Positions 51,963 to 61,606 are shown, numbered from the stretch's first letter. The stretch is DNA of 64,000 bases from Ketobacter sp. MCCC 1A13808 (GCF_009746715.1 NZ_VRKW01000001.1:865270-929269); one strand, 5' to 3'. Notes: a model not told the origin generated them from the letters alone. Numbers and translations: made by a program.

Positions 51963-52269
51963 GTTTACTACTTCCGTCCATTGCAATGAATTGGGGCACA
52001 AACAAAGTGTTGCAAAAAAGCGCGGGTAATCAAGGTGTTTCCATGTAATAAGCGGCTAAGCCTACGGAAATTTTCAGTTTCTGTCGACGCTTTACCTGGC
52101 TGTACCGGCCACGGGTATACACAAAGTGGACACACACCTAACGACTCTGGACCAATCCGTGTAGAATAGTAACGCACACATGCAAGCAGTTTGACATTAC
52201 TCCCTAACCTGTTACGGTTGGGGGTGGTATTTCAAGGAAGAACTCCCGAAATTTCAAGGTGTTATACAC

Positions 52270-53595
52270 ATGTCCAAAGAGAACTCCCGGCTGAATCAAC
52301 TTAGCGCAGGCATTAAAGGCGCCCTTCGAATTAGCCAAACATTCCGTATCCTGGCGCAAACCGGTTTCGACTGGATGATGGGGGACCGGCCCCCGACCCC
52401 GACCCTCTTACGGCAAACGTTCGAACGGCTCGGTACGACCTACATCAAGCTGGGCCAATTTATTGCCAGCTCCCCTTCCGTGTTTCCGGATGAATACGTT
52501 GAAGAATTCCAGCTATGTCTGGATAAAACAACGCCCGTCCCGTTCCATATCATGAAGCGGGTCCTGGAGAAAGAATTCGGCAAATCCCTGAAAACGGTAT
52601 TTGCGGAGATTGATCCGGTGCCGTTGGCGTCCGCATCCATAGCCCAGGTTTACGCCGCCAAATTGGTTACCGGTGAAGACGTGGTAGTCAAAGTGCAAAA
52701 GCCGGGGGTAGAAAACATTCTGCTCACTGATCTGAATTTCCTGTTCGTCAGTGCCAAAGTACTGGAATTTTTTGTTCCCAACCTGTCCATGGCGTCGCTA
52801 TCGGACATCGTGGACGAAATCCAGAAAGGCATGCTGGCCGAGTGCGACTTCTATAAAGAAGCGGCTAATATCGACGATTTCCACAAGTTCCTGGAAGAAA
52901 CCGGCAACACCCAGGCCACCGCACCGAAAGTTTTTAAGCAGGCATCCACAATGCGGGTGCTGACCATGGAGCGTTTCTACGGGGTGCCTTTCACGGATCT
53001 TGATAGCGTCCGGCACATTACGTCCAACCCGGAAGCCTTGCTGATCACCGCCATGAACACCTGGTTTTCAAGCCTGCTGTTTTGCGAATCCTTCCACGCC
53101 GACGTCCATGCCGGTAACTTGCTGGTGCTGAAGGACGGACGCATCGGCTTTATCGACTTTGGCATTGTCGGGCGGGTCAAATCCAGCACCTGGGAATCCG
53201 TCTCCAAATTCATCTGGGCTATTGGTCAGGAAGATTATGACGAGATGGCGGTGGCCATGCTGGGGATCGGCATGACGGACGAAGAAGTCGATGTGGAGAA
53301 ACTGGCCAAGGACATAGAGAAGCTTTACTCCAGTATGGACAGGGTCATGCCGGACCTGGATTTAAATGCCGGAGACATGGCCTCCATCAGCGAACACGAG
53401 GTCAATAAAGTTATGATGGATCTGGTAGGAATCGGTAAGCGCCACGGCATTCACTTTCCGCGCGAATTCGCCCTGCTGCTGAAACAGTTGTTGTATTTTG
53501 ATCGCTACGTTCGCTTGTTGGCAATGGACGCCAATATCTATATGGATGAGCGTCTGAATTTCACCCCGGACATGGATTGGAAACGCATACACTGA
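52270..53595 (+). CDS. ABC1/AarF-family atypical kinase, first copy
   Basis: 441 residues. KLGQ (60-63) of the KxGQ motif, Ala-rich loop PLASASIAQVYAA, VVVKVQKPG with Lys141, catalytic HADVHAGN (Asp278, Asn283) and DFG (about 296-298) are all present. Members include UbiB/COQ8, which support ubiquinone synthesis. Unlike UbiB, no C-terminal membrane helices follow, so it is probably soluble. Convergent with the SDR/acyltransferase pair; a terminator separates them. Confidence 0.92.
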   Translation: MSKENSRLNQLSAGIKGALRISQTFRILAQTGFDWMMGDRPPTPTLLRQTFERLGTTYIKLGQFIASSPSVFPDEYVEEFQLCLDKTTPVPFHIMKRVLEKEFGKSLKTVFAEIDPVPLASASIAQVYAAKLVTGEDVVVKVQKPGVENILLTDLNFLFVSAKVLEFFVPNLSMASLSDIVDEIQKGMLAECDFYKEAANIDDFHKFLEETGNTQATAPKVFKQASTMRVLTMERFYGVPFTDLDSVRHITSNPEALLITAMNTWFSSLLFCESFHADVHAGNLLVLKDGRIGFIDFGIVGRVKSSTWESVSKFIWAIGQEDYDEMAVAMLGIGMTDEEVDVEKLAKDIEKLYSSMDRVMPDLDLNAGDMASISEHEVNKVMMDLVGIGKRHGIHFPREFALLLKQLLYFDRYVRLLAMDANIYMDERLNFTPDMDWKRIH

Positions 53596-53604
53596 TCTCC
53601 AAAT

Positions 53605-53634
53605 AAAAAAGGCAGCCTAATCGCTGCCTTTTTT
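53605..53634. terminator. Terminator between AarF copy and SDR gene
   Basis: AAAAAAGGCAGC-CTAATC-GCTGCCTTTTTT, a perfect 12-bp stem with A and T tracts, lies between convergent stops and serves both directions. Confidence 0.92.
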
Positions 53635-53647
53635 ACACGCTCTCGCC

Positions 53648-54601
53648 TTATAAAATACCCATTTCTTTTTTCTCCCGATAATAAGAGAAAATGTCGTCCA
53701 GGCTGCGGGTCGTTTTAAAACCGAAGGTTTTGTTAAACAACGCCCCGTCAATAATCACCGAATATTTATAGTAATTCACAAGGTAAGGCGGCCAACCTTT
53801 CCAATCCATTCTTTTACTGATCATGCGCGGCAGCCCGTCCGGCACCGAAGGAATCGGCAAACGCCGGCATCCACATTGTACCACTGCATCCTGATAGCTA
53901 ACCCAATCATCAGTGGCAACGTTATAGACGCCCGGCTTGTTTTGCTTAAAGGCTTTCACTACCGCGTGGGACATATCTTCAACATGAATGAATTGCATCA
54001 TAGGAGAAAACCCCATCAACACCGGGGCGACTTTGCTGGATAACAACAAACTCAGGGAATTCAACACTCCGGGACCGGTGATGTTACACGGGCGTAAAAT
54101 AGTGATGTTAAGCTCAGGGTATTTCCAAAGATAGATGTTCGCCAGGTTTTCCAGCTCTACCGAATCGACCAGATCCATGGTCAATTCCGATGCCTTAAGC
54201 GGTGCCTCTTCCGATAGCAACGCGGGGTTATAAGGACTGGCCCCATAGACAAAGTAGGTGGATAATACCACCACCTGTTTCACCCCGTATTTATGGCACA
54301 GATCCAATAACCGCTGCGTACCCAGAACGTTATGATTGTACCGGTTACGATGCGTGGATTCGTATAACCCCATTCGCCCCAGATGAATGACAGCCTCGAA
54401 CTTGTGCTTGCGGAAAATATCTTCGAAACCGCGCTTGTTGTACTCCACACGGTAACTGGACATCCCTTCTTCCAACTGAACCCTACGCCGGAAATCGACC
54501 AGCACAATGTGATAGTGGTGCTTTAGCTCGTTAATAACATACTGCGCCAGGGATCCACCTGCTCCGGTCACTAATATCTCAGGCTTATGTTTGTGAATCA
54601 T
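53648..54601 (-). CDS. Extended SDR-like protein lacking YxxxK
   Basis: About 317 residues. NAD-binding TGAGGSLAQYV and the STYFVYG strand identify an extended short-chain dehydrogenase/epimerase fold. Where YxxSK is expected, the sequence reads LVDSV, so both catalytic Tyr and Lys seem lost; a non-catalytic NAD-binding or sensing role is likely. Its start (ATG 54601) overlaps the acyltransferase stop as ATGA, implying coupled translation and a shared process. Confidence 0.85.
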   Translation of the reverse strand: MIHKHKPEILVTGAGGSLAQYVINELKHHYHIVLVDFRRRVQLEEGMSSYRVEYNKRGFEDIFRKHKFEAVIHLGRMGLYESTHRNRYNHNVLGTQRLLDLCHKYGVKQVVVLSTYFVYGASPYNPALLSEEAPLKASELTMDLVDSVELENLANIYLWKYPELNITILRPCNITGPGVLNSLSLLLSSKVAPVLMGFSPMMQFIHVEDMSHAVVKAFKQNKPGVYNVATDDWVSYQDAVVQCGCRRLPIPSVPDGLPRMISKRMDWKGWPPYLVNYYKYSVIIDGALFNKTFGFKTTRSLDDIFSYYREKKEMGIL

Positions 54602-55416
54602 TCGAACCACCCCTTTCGAGCCTGCAAGCCCTTTTCAATCAACTTATTGATTTCTTCTTTCACCCGTTCAACCTTAATTGCGACCTCGTCTTCATTGCTA
54701 ATGGGGCCTTCAAAATGCATGGGTTCGCCAAAATACAAACGCACCTTGGTGGGTAGCGGTAGCGGCGTTGTAAGGGGTAAATACGGCATGCCAAAGATCT
54801 TTGCGAGACGTTTAAAATGAAAAGGCGTAGGCATCGTTTCTTCACATCCGACCACACCCACCGGCACAATCGGTGTATTTTCTGTAATTGCCAGATGCAT
54901 AAAGCCCAGACCAAAACGTTGTAATTTATAGCGCTTACTCCAGGGTTTGCCGGAACCCCGCACCCCTTCCGGGAAAACAATAATGGCCTCTTCCCGTCGC
55001 AGCATTCTGGCGCAATTATCAGGATCACCGATAACCGCGCCCATTTCATTGAAGATATTGCCCACAAACGGCAATGTCGGTAACCAGCGTTCAACCATCA
55101 CGCGTACGGCCCGGGGAGCGTGCTGGTTGGTCGCCAGGGCATAAGCCACTAAACTGCCATCAATGGGGAGCTGCCCGCCGTGATTTGCAATCAGCAACAG
55201 ACGCCCGTTAGCGGGTATATTTTCCAATCCGTAGGCTTCGACCCTGAAGTAATCCTCAAACACAGGGCGCATCACGCTCAAGGCAATTTTGACTGCGTCG
55301 GTATTATAGCCCCATGGATCGTAGCCAAAACTGCCAACCGGTTTTGGTATTTTATCGACGATGGTTTCGGTCTCTCTGGAAACCAAAATATTCTTAAGAT
55401 AATTCCGGATACTCAT
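54598..55416 (-). CDS. PlsC-type lysophospholipid acyltransferase family
   Basis: 272 residues. ANHGGQLPIDG carries the catalytic His and Asp with six residues between them, a spacing seen in MGAT/DGAT2-like branches rather than the usual four. VFPEGVRGSG and VPVGVVG are further acyltransferase motifs. No obvious signal peptide. It probably moves an acyl chain from acyl-CoA or ACP to a glycerolipid or alcohol. It heads a two-gene minus-strand operon with the SDR-like protein. The acceptor is unknown. Confidence 0.88.
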   Translation of the reverse strand: MSIRNYLKNILVSRETETIVDKIPKPVGSFGYDPWGYNTDAVKIALSVMRPVFEDYFRVEAYGLENIPANGRLLLIANHGGQLPIDGSLVAYALATNQHAPRAVRVMVERWLPTLPFVGNIFNEMGAVIGDPDNCARMLRREEAIIVFPEGVRGSGKPWSKRYKLQRFGLGFMHLAITENTPIVPVGVVGCEETMPTPFHFKRLAKIFGMPYLPLTTPLPLPTKVRLYFGEPMHFEGPISNEDEVAIKVERVKEEINKLIEKGLQARKGWFE

Positions 55417-55929
55417 TCAGCCCTGCCTCATAATTCCCTAAACAGAGAGGATCGTTCCTCTCCGGTTACAATGTCCGGCTAAACCTGTTTGGCTCAGCCA
55501 ATAAGTCAACACCGGGATCGATGCTGCTTTTAGGTGGGTGCAGATATGGGTAACTATTTTATTGTTGGGATTATGATGACTGCAATTTGGCGGACTTCCG
55601 ATTAAACCGGTGCTCGCAACACCTCATCAACGTCTGCCTGGCGCTATAAATTCACTCTGTGGTGATTGACTCGCCTATTTGCCCCACCGGCGGTGCAGCT
55701 GTCTCAGCCCGCCTGCCCGCAGTATATCAAACTTTTGTTTTTAAACATTAAATTCAACGCCTTAAAGTGAGCGTTTACAGCACCCCCGCAGGTGCCGTAG
55801 AGTGAACCACACTATTTCATAGGTCGCTTTCTTTACCAGGAACGATTCTGACGCAAAATGATCAAATCAAACCTATTATAAAGAGTTAAAGAATTCTCCC
55901 AGGATTTAAATTGCAGAGGTTGTACAGTT
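55417..55929. other. Divergent intergenic region, acyltransferase / AarF
   Basis: This 513-base stretch has no convincing gene. A small GAGAGG/CCTCTC hairpin lies at 55445-55462 near the acyltransferase start. TATAAA at 55877-55882 upstream of the second AarF gene is a possible -10 box without a clear -35. Confidence 0.6.
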
Positions 55930-57267
55930 GTGGCAAAGGACAATGAAGACAAACGCTTTAAGGCAACGACACCGGGAAAGCGTTTTTTAAGACTGGCAGG
56001 TATGTCAGCCAGCATTGCAAAAAATGTCGCCAGTCATAAAGTGAAAGGATTATTTAAAGACGAGCAGTCTCAGGCGCAAGACCAGGAACAACTGTACGCC
56101 GACATCGGCAAACAAATCGCCCAAACATTGGGCGAAATGAAAGGCGCGGTAATGAAAGTGGGCCAAATTGCGTCACAGGTTAAGGACCTGTTACCTGAGG
56201 AAGTGGCCAATGCGCTTGAAGTACTGCAGAAAGAATCTCCCCCCATGCCCTACCCCATGATTCGTCGCCAGTTGATCAAGGCGCTCGGTGATACACCGGA
56301 AAACCTGTTTGCGGAATTTGACGAATCGCCTTTTGCCGCAGCCTCAATCGGACAAGTGCACAAAGCGCTAACCAAGGAAGGGGTTGAGTGTGTCGTTAAA
56401 ATTCAATACCCCGGCGTTAAAGAATCCTGTGACTCCGACCTCAAGCACCTGAAACGGGCGCTTAAGCTTGCCGGCCTGGTCAAAGTCAGCGCCGAGGTAA
56501 TCGACAAAACCTTCGAAGAAATTCGCCGCATGTTGTATGAGGAGCTGGACTATGTGCACGAAGGAGAGAACCTGAATCTTTTTGCCGAATACTACAAAGA
56601 TCACCCTTACGTCATTATTCCGGAATTGATCGAATCCCTTTCCGCGGAAACAGTATTAACGCTCACCTATGTACCCGGTGATTCGCTGCAGCAAGTAAAG
56701 GAACCGGCTTACAGCCAGGACATGAACAACTTAATCGGCTACCGGCTTTTTGAAACGTTTGGCCAGCAAATCTACGATTTACATGCGGTGCATTCCGACC
56801 CGCATCCCGGCAACTTCGCGTTCCGGCCGGATGGCAGCATTATCCTCTATGATTTCGGCGCAGTGAAACGCATACCGGAAGAGACCATTGCCAAATTACG
56901 CAGTCTGGTGGCCGATGCGCTGGACGGTCGCGTAGAAACCCTGGATCAGCACTTACTCAATATCGGTGTGCGTCAGGCCAACGGCAAAGAACCCGACGCC
57001 GCTTATTACCGGGAGTGGATCGATATCGTAATGGCTCCGTTCGCGAACGACGCCTCCTATGATTTTTCGCAGTCCAATCTGCATCGCCGGGTAATGGGAA
57101 AAATGAAACGGGATGGCATGAAATACATTGGCTCCTTCCAGCCTTCACCTGAAACCATGCATATTGACCGGGTTATCAGTGGGCACTATTGGACCATGGT
57201 GGATCTGGGCGTAAAAGCATCCTTCCGCCCGCTAGTGGATAAAATCGTGTTGCATAAAGCAGCCTGA
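55930..57267 (+). CDS. ABC1/AarF-family atypical kinase, second copy
   Basis: 445 residues with a GTG start and AGAGG upstream. KVGQ (76-79), FAAASIGQVHKAL, VVKIQYPG, HSDPHPGN (Asp290) and YDFGAVKRI mark an intact ABC1 kinase core. No membrane helices follow. It is not a close duplicate of the first copy and looks nearer to the COQ8/ADCK group, so the two probably have different partners. Divergent from the acyltransferase. Confidence 0.93.
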   Translation: MAKDNEDKRFKATTPGKRFLRLAGMSASIAKNVASHKVKGLFKDEQSQAQDQEQLYADIGKQIAQTLGEMKGAVMKVGQIASQVKDLLPEEVANALEVLQKESPPMPYPMIRRQLIKALGDTPENLFAEFDESPFAAASIGQVHKALTKEGVECVVKIQYPGVKESCDSDLKHLKRALKLAGLVKVSAEVIDKTFEEIRRMLYEELDYVHEGENLNLFAEYYKDHPYVIIPELIESLSAETVLTLTYVPGDSLQQVKEPAYSQDMNNLIGYRLFETFGQQIYDLHAVHSDPHPGNFAFRPDGSIILYDFGAVKRIPEETIAKLRSLVADALDGRVETLDQHLLNIGVRQANGKEPDAAYYREWIDIVMAPFANDASYDFSQSNLHRRVMGKMKRDGMKYIGSFQPSPETMHIDRVISGHYWTMVDLGVKASFRPLVDKIVLHKAA

Positions 57268-57285
57268 CGGGCCGCTTTATGCACT

Positions 57286-57807
57286 TCATTGGTACTCAAC
57301 CTGAGTGTCAGCAATCAATTGCCCTGCGTACCAGTTAACGGGTTGCAGGGTGATTTTAATCTGCTCCCGGGTCAAACCATGTGCCGGTAACGCTTGTCGC
57401 ATAACAACGTCAGCCCCGGCACGGGTGACCGGATAAATTTGCCGCGCAGTGGACTTAAAATTTTCTTTTTCAACTTCCACTTGAAGCATTACATCCACGT
57501 ATAACGTCTCCGGTAATTGCAGCCCCTGCACGTTGATATTGGCGCTGGCCGACAACACCGGCTGAAACATTTGATCCTCAATAGCGACCTGGAAATCCGT
57601 CACTACAAAACGCATTCCATGATGGCCATCCAACACATCGACCCTATGCTGCAATGCGCTGATGTCCGCCTGAATGGTTCGCTTTTGCTGTTCAACCTTG
57701 GACGCCAATATATCCACGTCCGACTGACCACAGCCAACGGCTACCACCGTGAATAGCATAACCAAACCGCCACCAAAGCGCGTTTTGAAGTTGCCAACCT
57801 GTGCCAT
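57286..57807 (-). CDS. Putative lipoprotein, unknown
   Basis: 173 residues. Signal peptide ending with the lipobox VGCG (Cys26), a short helix (about 30-60), then a beta-rich domain (65-170). Not recognised. It starts 10 bases after the mltC-like stop, so the two form an operon. GGTGAT precedes the ATG. A partner or regulator of the transglycosylase is inferred only from position. Confidence 0.75.
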   Translation of the reverse strand: MAQVGNFKTRFGGGLVMLFTVVAVGCGQSDVDILASKVEQQKRTIQADISALQHRVDVLDGHHGMRFVVTDFQVAIEDQMFQPVLSASANINVQGLQLPETLYVDVMLQVEVEKENFKSTARQIYPVTRAGADVVMRQALPAHGLTREQIKITLQPVNWYAGQLIADTQVEYQ

Positions 57808-57817
57808 ACAATCACCG

Positions 57818-59077
57818 TTACATCTTGGCGTAATAGGCCCGACGTTTAAGTACCTTTTCCAAATATTGACGGGTTTCCTTGTGCGGAGCCTGCTTTAGCA
57901 AACGCTGTAATACCAGATCCGGCGTCATACCATTAACCACTTCCACAGCATCCGTAAAGCTGGCTTTCCCGATAAACGCTTTCGCAACGTTAGACGCCCC
58001 GGCATTGTAAGCAGCGATGGTGTAGTACAACCGGCTTTGGGGGTTCTTAATGGATTTCAAGTAATCGTAATACAGCACATGCAAATAGGCTGCACCCACT
58101 TCAATATTCTTTTTCGGGTTATATAAATACTGAGCGCTCAACAGCGAAGGCTTTTGGTAAAGTTCGCGGGTCGCGTCCCGTCCTGCGGTGGAAGGTACAA
58201 TTTGCATCAAGCCAAACGCAGGCACATGAGAGCGGGCCAACGGATTGAAATGGCTTTCCGTATGAATGATGGCCATCACCACATCTTCAGACAAATCGAA
58301 CCGCTTCGCATTACTCCGCACTACCGGCTGAAACTCCATTACTTTGCGCCGTATTCGGTTGTCCGGCATTGGAATCACATAAGTCATCTTTTTGCCCAAG
58401 CTGACCGGTACAGAGGCCACACTGGCATTCAGCGCCTGGTAACGGATCGATGCGTTACGCATTAACGCGCCAGCCTCCCGACGGATTTCAGCGGCAGAAG
58501 GATTCGCACTGCGAAACAGCTCTTTCAGTACCAGCTCGCTGGTTTCCAACTGGGCTGCACCGGACGCTGCGCCCAAATCTGCATACACCTGGTTAATAGC
58601 AGTTTGAACAGGATCATTTTCTATCGCATCCTTGAGCCGGGTCGCCACCGTTTTTTCCAGCTCACTGCCCACTTTTTTATTCATGGCAGCAAAATCCAGG
58701 CGGCCTCCGCTGAACACCCCTTCCATACTGATTTCAATTTGGTTTGATTTGAAATCGACGACCTTTTTAACTTGATAATCGTCCGAATACGCCACCCAGC
58801 GGGTTTGATTACTGGTCTCCGGCGCTGACCAATGTTGCCGGATATTCCGATACTCCGCACCGACAGCGGCCTTATAAGCGCTGGCTAAGCGCTGCTGTTG
58901 CTCCTGCTCCGTCATGGCGATTGATTTTCGATCTTTCAACAACGGACTATCGCCGCGATCATCCCGGTCGATTACCCAACCGCCATTCGCAGCGCCATTG
59001 CTCGCAGCCAACAGCACCACCACCAATAATGTCAACCGGCGAACTAAGTGCTCGCCCAAAATATGAACTCCAGCCAC
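57818..59077 (-). CDS. mltC: MltC-like membrane-bound lytic transglycosylase
   Basis: 419 residues with GTG start and AAGAGG upstream. Signal peptide (about 1-31), an N-terminal DUF3393 domain (about 60-230) and the SLT domain with Glu274 in IIHTESHFNP, GLMQIVPSTAGRDA and YNAGASNVAKAF. It cleaves peptidoglycan. E. coli MltC is a lipoprotein, but here no Cys lies at the signal-peptide end (LLAASNGAANG), suggesting a soluble or differently held periplasmic form. Confidence 0.92.
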   Translation of the reverse strand: MAGVHILGEHLVRRLTLLVVVLLAASNGAANGGWVIDRDDRGDSPLLKDRKSIAMTEQEQQQRLASAYKAAVGAEYRNIRQHWSAPETSNQTRWVAYSDDYQVKKVVDFKSNQIEISMEGVFSGGRLDFAAMNKKVGSELEKTVATRLKDAIENDPVQTAINQVYADLGAASGAAQLETSELVLKELFRSANPSAAEIRREAGALMRNASIRYQALNASVASVPVSLGKKMTYVIPMPDNRIRRKVMEFQPVVRSNAKRFDLSEDVVMAIIHTESHFNPLARSHVPAFGLMQIVPSTAGRDATRELYQKPSLLSAQYLYNPKKNIEVGAAYLHVLYYDYLKSIKNPQSRLYYTIAAYNAGASNVAKAFIGKASFTDAVEVVNGMTPDLVLQRLLKQAPHKETRQYLEKVLKRRAYYAKM

Positions 59078-59723
59078 CTGTGACCTCTTAGCTTGAGCGT
59101 TAGAAAAACCAATCTGACCAAATTATGGACTATCTAATCAGGGACTTCGGCGGTTGCTTAGACCATCTGCCTCATTAGCACGACTGTTCTATAACCTGTG
59201 GCCGCCAGACAGCTCTGGCACGGTAAGTAACCACCCACTACGAGTAAATTTGATTGACTACCCGGTTCACAAATTTGTAACTTCGATCTCTTATTGCCCA
59301 CGATCGTCCTGAAACCCGGCCTCATCGAGATACATAAATGACAGAAATGTTGTGAACAGCGACACAGAAACGGCAAAATGCAGCATCGGCTCTAGCAGCA
59401 CCACTAAACCCGCTACAATCCAGAACACCTTGACCTGTTCGCGGCGCTTTCTATACCTACTGGAACGCCGATGCGCCCCCCTACAGGACGGTCGGGGTCT
59501 GGTCTTGCCTTGCTGATACGCCAATATTGCTATCCAAACAACCCTAAAAAACCACATTTTTTGTATCCTTTCTATGGTCACGCTTACCTTTCAGTATAGG
59601 CACGGTTACAACTCACTCATTGAAAGTAATGGCTAAATTTGGAATGATTTTAGATATTGACTGTGCAGACACCTTTATCAACGGCATACCTGGCCGCAGT
59701 AACACTAGATTAGGCATAAAAAA
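59078..59723. other. Intergenic region, mltC / MORN gene
   Basis: 646 bases between divergent genes. One possible small membrane-protein gene lies inside (59291-59428); the rest shows no recognised gene, repeat or RNA. Confidence 0.6.
59291..59428 (-). CDS. Possible 45-residue membrane protein
   Basis: Starting at a GTG with AGG seven bases upstream, it would read FWIVAGLVVLLEPMLHF followed by a second hydrophobic stretch and an acidic tail. The open frame extends to 59581, but the upstream part is Arg-rich and unlike a protein start. Two short helices make a plausible small membrane protein; coding status is uncertain. Confidence 0.4.
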   Translation of the reverse strand: MFWIVAGLVVLLEPMLHFAVSVSLFTTFLSFMYLDEAGFQDDRGQ

Positions 59724-61586
59724 ATGAAAATAAGACACGTTGCCGCAGTAGCTTGGGGGCTATTACTTTGTTCTTCTTTCGATACACTGGCACAACCCTC
59801 TGACACGGGAGCTGAACCGGGTAAAACCGCCCGCACAGCGCCGCTAAAACAACACGTTTGGACGGACGGTGCCCGATACGAAGGCGATTGGGAAAAGGGT
59901 CAGCCCCACGGATACGGCACCCTCAGTTACGCTGACGGCTCACAATACTGGGGACGTTTCGAACGAGGCCGTCGTCACGGTTTCGGCAAACTGAAATACA
60001 AAAATGGCGACCAGTACGAAGGCAATTGGCTGCTCGACCACCCCAATGGCCGCGGTAAGCTTATTTACGCAAATGGCTCCGTTTACGAAGGTAGCTTCAA
60101 GGATGGCAAGCACGAAGGCTTAGGTAAGCAAACCTTTACCGACGGCACCTTTTATGAGGGCACCTGGAAAGAGGACAAACCCCACGGTTTCGGTAAACTG
60201 ACGTTCGTTTCAGGTGGTTTGTACGAAGGCGCTTTCAGCAAAGGCAAACCGAGCGGCAAAGGCCGATACTTCTACCCCAACGGAGACATCTACTCCGGTC
60301 AGTGGAAAGCCGGAAACCAGGATGGCACTGGACGCATAGATTACAGCGCCGGCGGTTATTATGAAGGGGAGTTCGTGGACGGAATGCGTCATGGCGAAGG
60401 CGAGCTGATGAGCGCACTGGGTCAACGCTACTCCGGCCCGTTTGAATACAATGAAGCTCATGGCGAAGGGCTGTGCAGCAATCAGGGCAAGCCCTCGCCC
60501 TGCAAATTCGTTCGCGACAAAAGGGTGAACCGCTCCACCGTTGCCAGCAACGACAGCGCGCCAGCCACCACCCGCAAGCTGACTTCGGCAGTCGCACCCG
60601 CCGCCACTGCAGTGACCCTGGCTGCCGCGACCCTTGCCACCCCCAAGGTGGCGACTACACCCACCAAGGTGGTGCCGAAGCCAAAGGATGCCCCGAAACC
60701 CATCGCCGACCCGGTGGCAAAGACGGCGCCCGCTTCAAAAAAACCAACACCGGCAGCCACACCGCAATCAGCAACAAAGCCCAAACCACAGGCCGTAACG
60801 AAAGCAGCCGCGCCGGCAGCAACCATAACCGCTCCTGCTCCCGTGATCACGAAATCGAAACCTGCACCAACCACGGTAGCAAAAACGACTGCACCTGCCG
60901 CCACCGCCGCAGTGAATACCCCCCCCAAAAAAGCCAAAGCGACCAAAAAGGTCCAGCTTCAACAGCGGGAAGCGCAACCCTTTAAAGTGGCACAATCTGA
61001 CATACCTGAGCCCAAGGTAATTGCTTTTTCAACGGTTTACTCCGAGCAGGATTCAGCAAAAATGAAGGTGCCCCCAAAACCAACGGAACAAGTGGTAGCA
61101 AAGACGGCTATTCCTGATTCCCGCCAGCAGTTCACCGACATTGTAGACCAGGAAAAAACCAAGATTAAACACCTGAGTATCACCGATTTACGCCAGGATC
61201 GCAGTGACATCTACTTCAATGATAATTGGGATGAAAAAGATCTGATGGCGGTTCCGGAACTGGCCTGGTGGCAGAAAAAAGCCTCGCTATTCTCTGATTC
61301 CGTCCAGCTTGTGTCGAAGCACGGCGATACCGAAATCCGCATGGTCATCTCTGATTATAAAGGGCCAGGCAGTTATAAACCGGAAAAAATAAGCGTCAGA
61401 TCAGAGCCAGCGAAACTGAAAGCGGATCAGATGGAAACCGGAGTCGTCGTCATTGAAAGCGAAACTGAGGGCTGGATTAGCGGCACGTTTGAATTCAAAG
61501 TAAAAGATAAAACCGGTAAATCATTAGCCTTCGATCATGGTGTATTCCATCTCAGCACCAAGGACAAGTTGCCCGGTTTCTATTAA
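59724..61586 (+). CDS. Secreted MORN-repeat protein
   Basis: 620 residues in three parts. A signal peptide ends near residue 23 (LAQPSD). Nine MORN repeats span residues about 52-252, with the YEG-type start spaced exactly 23 residues apart (52, 75, 98 ... 236). An Ala/Pro/Thr/Lys-rich linker (about 265-410) is followed by a C-terminal domain (about 450-620) that I do not recognise, probably beta-rich. MORN proteins often bind lipids or membranes or act as scaffolds; a periplasmic or surface role is inferred. A strong terminator follows. Confidence 0.88.
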   Translation: MKIRHVAAVAWGLLLCSSFDTLAQPSDTGAEPGKTARTAPLKQHVWTDGARYEGDWEKGQPHGYGTLSYADGSQYWGRFERGRRHGFGKLKYKNGDQYEGNWLLDHPNGRGKLIYANGSVYEGSFKDGKHEGLGKQTFTDGTFYEGTWKEDKPHGFGKLTFVSGGLYEGAFSKGKPSGKGRYFYPNGDIYSGQWKAGNQDGTGRIDYSAGGYYEGEFVDGMRHGEGELMSALGQRYSGPFEYNEAHGEGLCSNQGKPSPCKFVRDKRVNRSTVASNDSAPATTRKLTSAVAPAATAVTLAAATLATPKVATTPTKVVPKPKDAPKPIADPVAKTAPASKKPTPAATPQSATKPKPQAVTKAAAPAATITAPAPVITKSKPAPTTVAKTTAPAATAAVNTPPKKAKATKKVQLQQREAQPFKVAQSDIPEPKVIAFSTVYSEQDSAKMKVPPKPTEQVVAKTAIPDSRQQFTDIVDQEKTKIKHLSITDLRQDRSDIYFNDNWDEKDLMAVPELAWWQKKASLFSDSVQLVSKHGDTEIRMVISDYKGPGSYKPEKISVRSEPAKLKADQMETGVVVIESETEGWISGTFEFKVKDKTGKSLAFDHGVFHLSTKDKLPGFY

Positions 61587-61606
61587 TCGCGGCGCCCGCC
61601 AATAAC

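Noticed and set aside
59877..60479. Repetitive DNA in the MORN region as a possible tandem array
   Set aside because: The repeat is at protein level (23-residue units); DNA units have diverged and are not a CRISPR or satellite.
60482..60946. Gly/Ala-rich frame opposite the MORN protein linker
   Set aside because: It is the complement of the Ala/Pro/Thr/Lys low-complexity linker.
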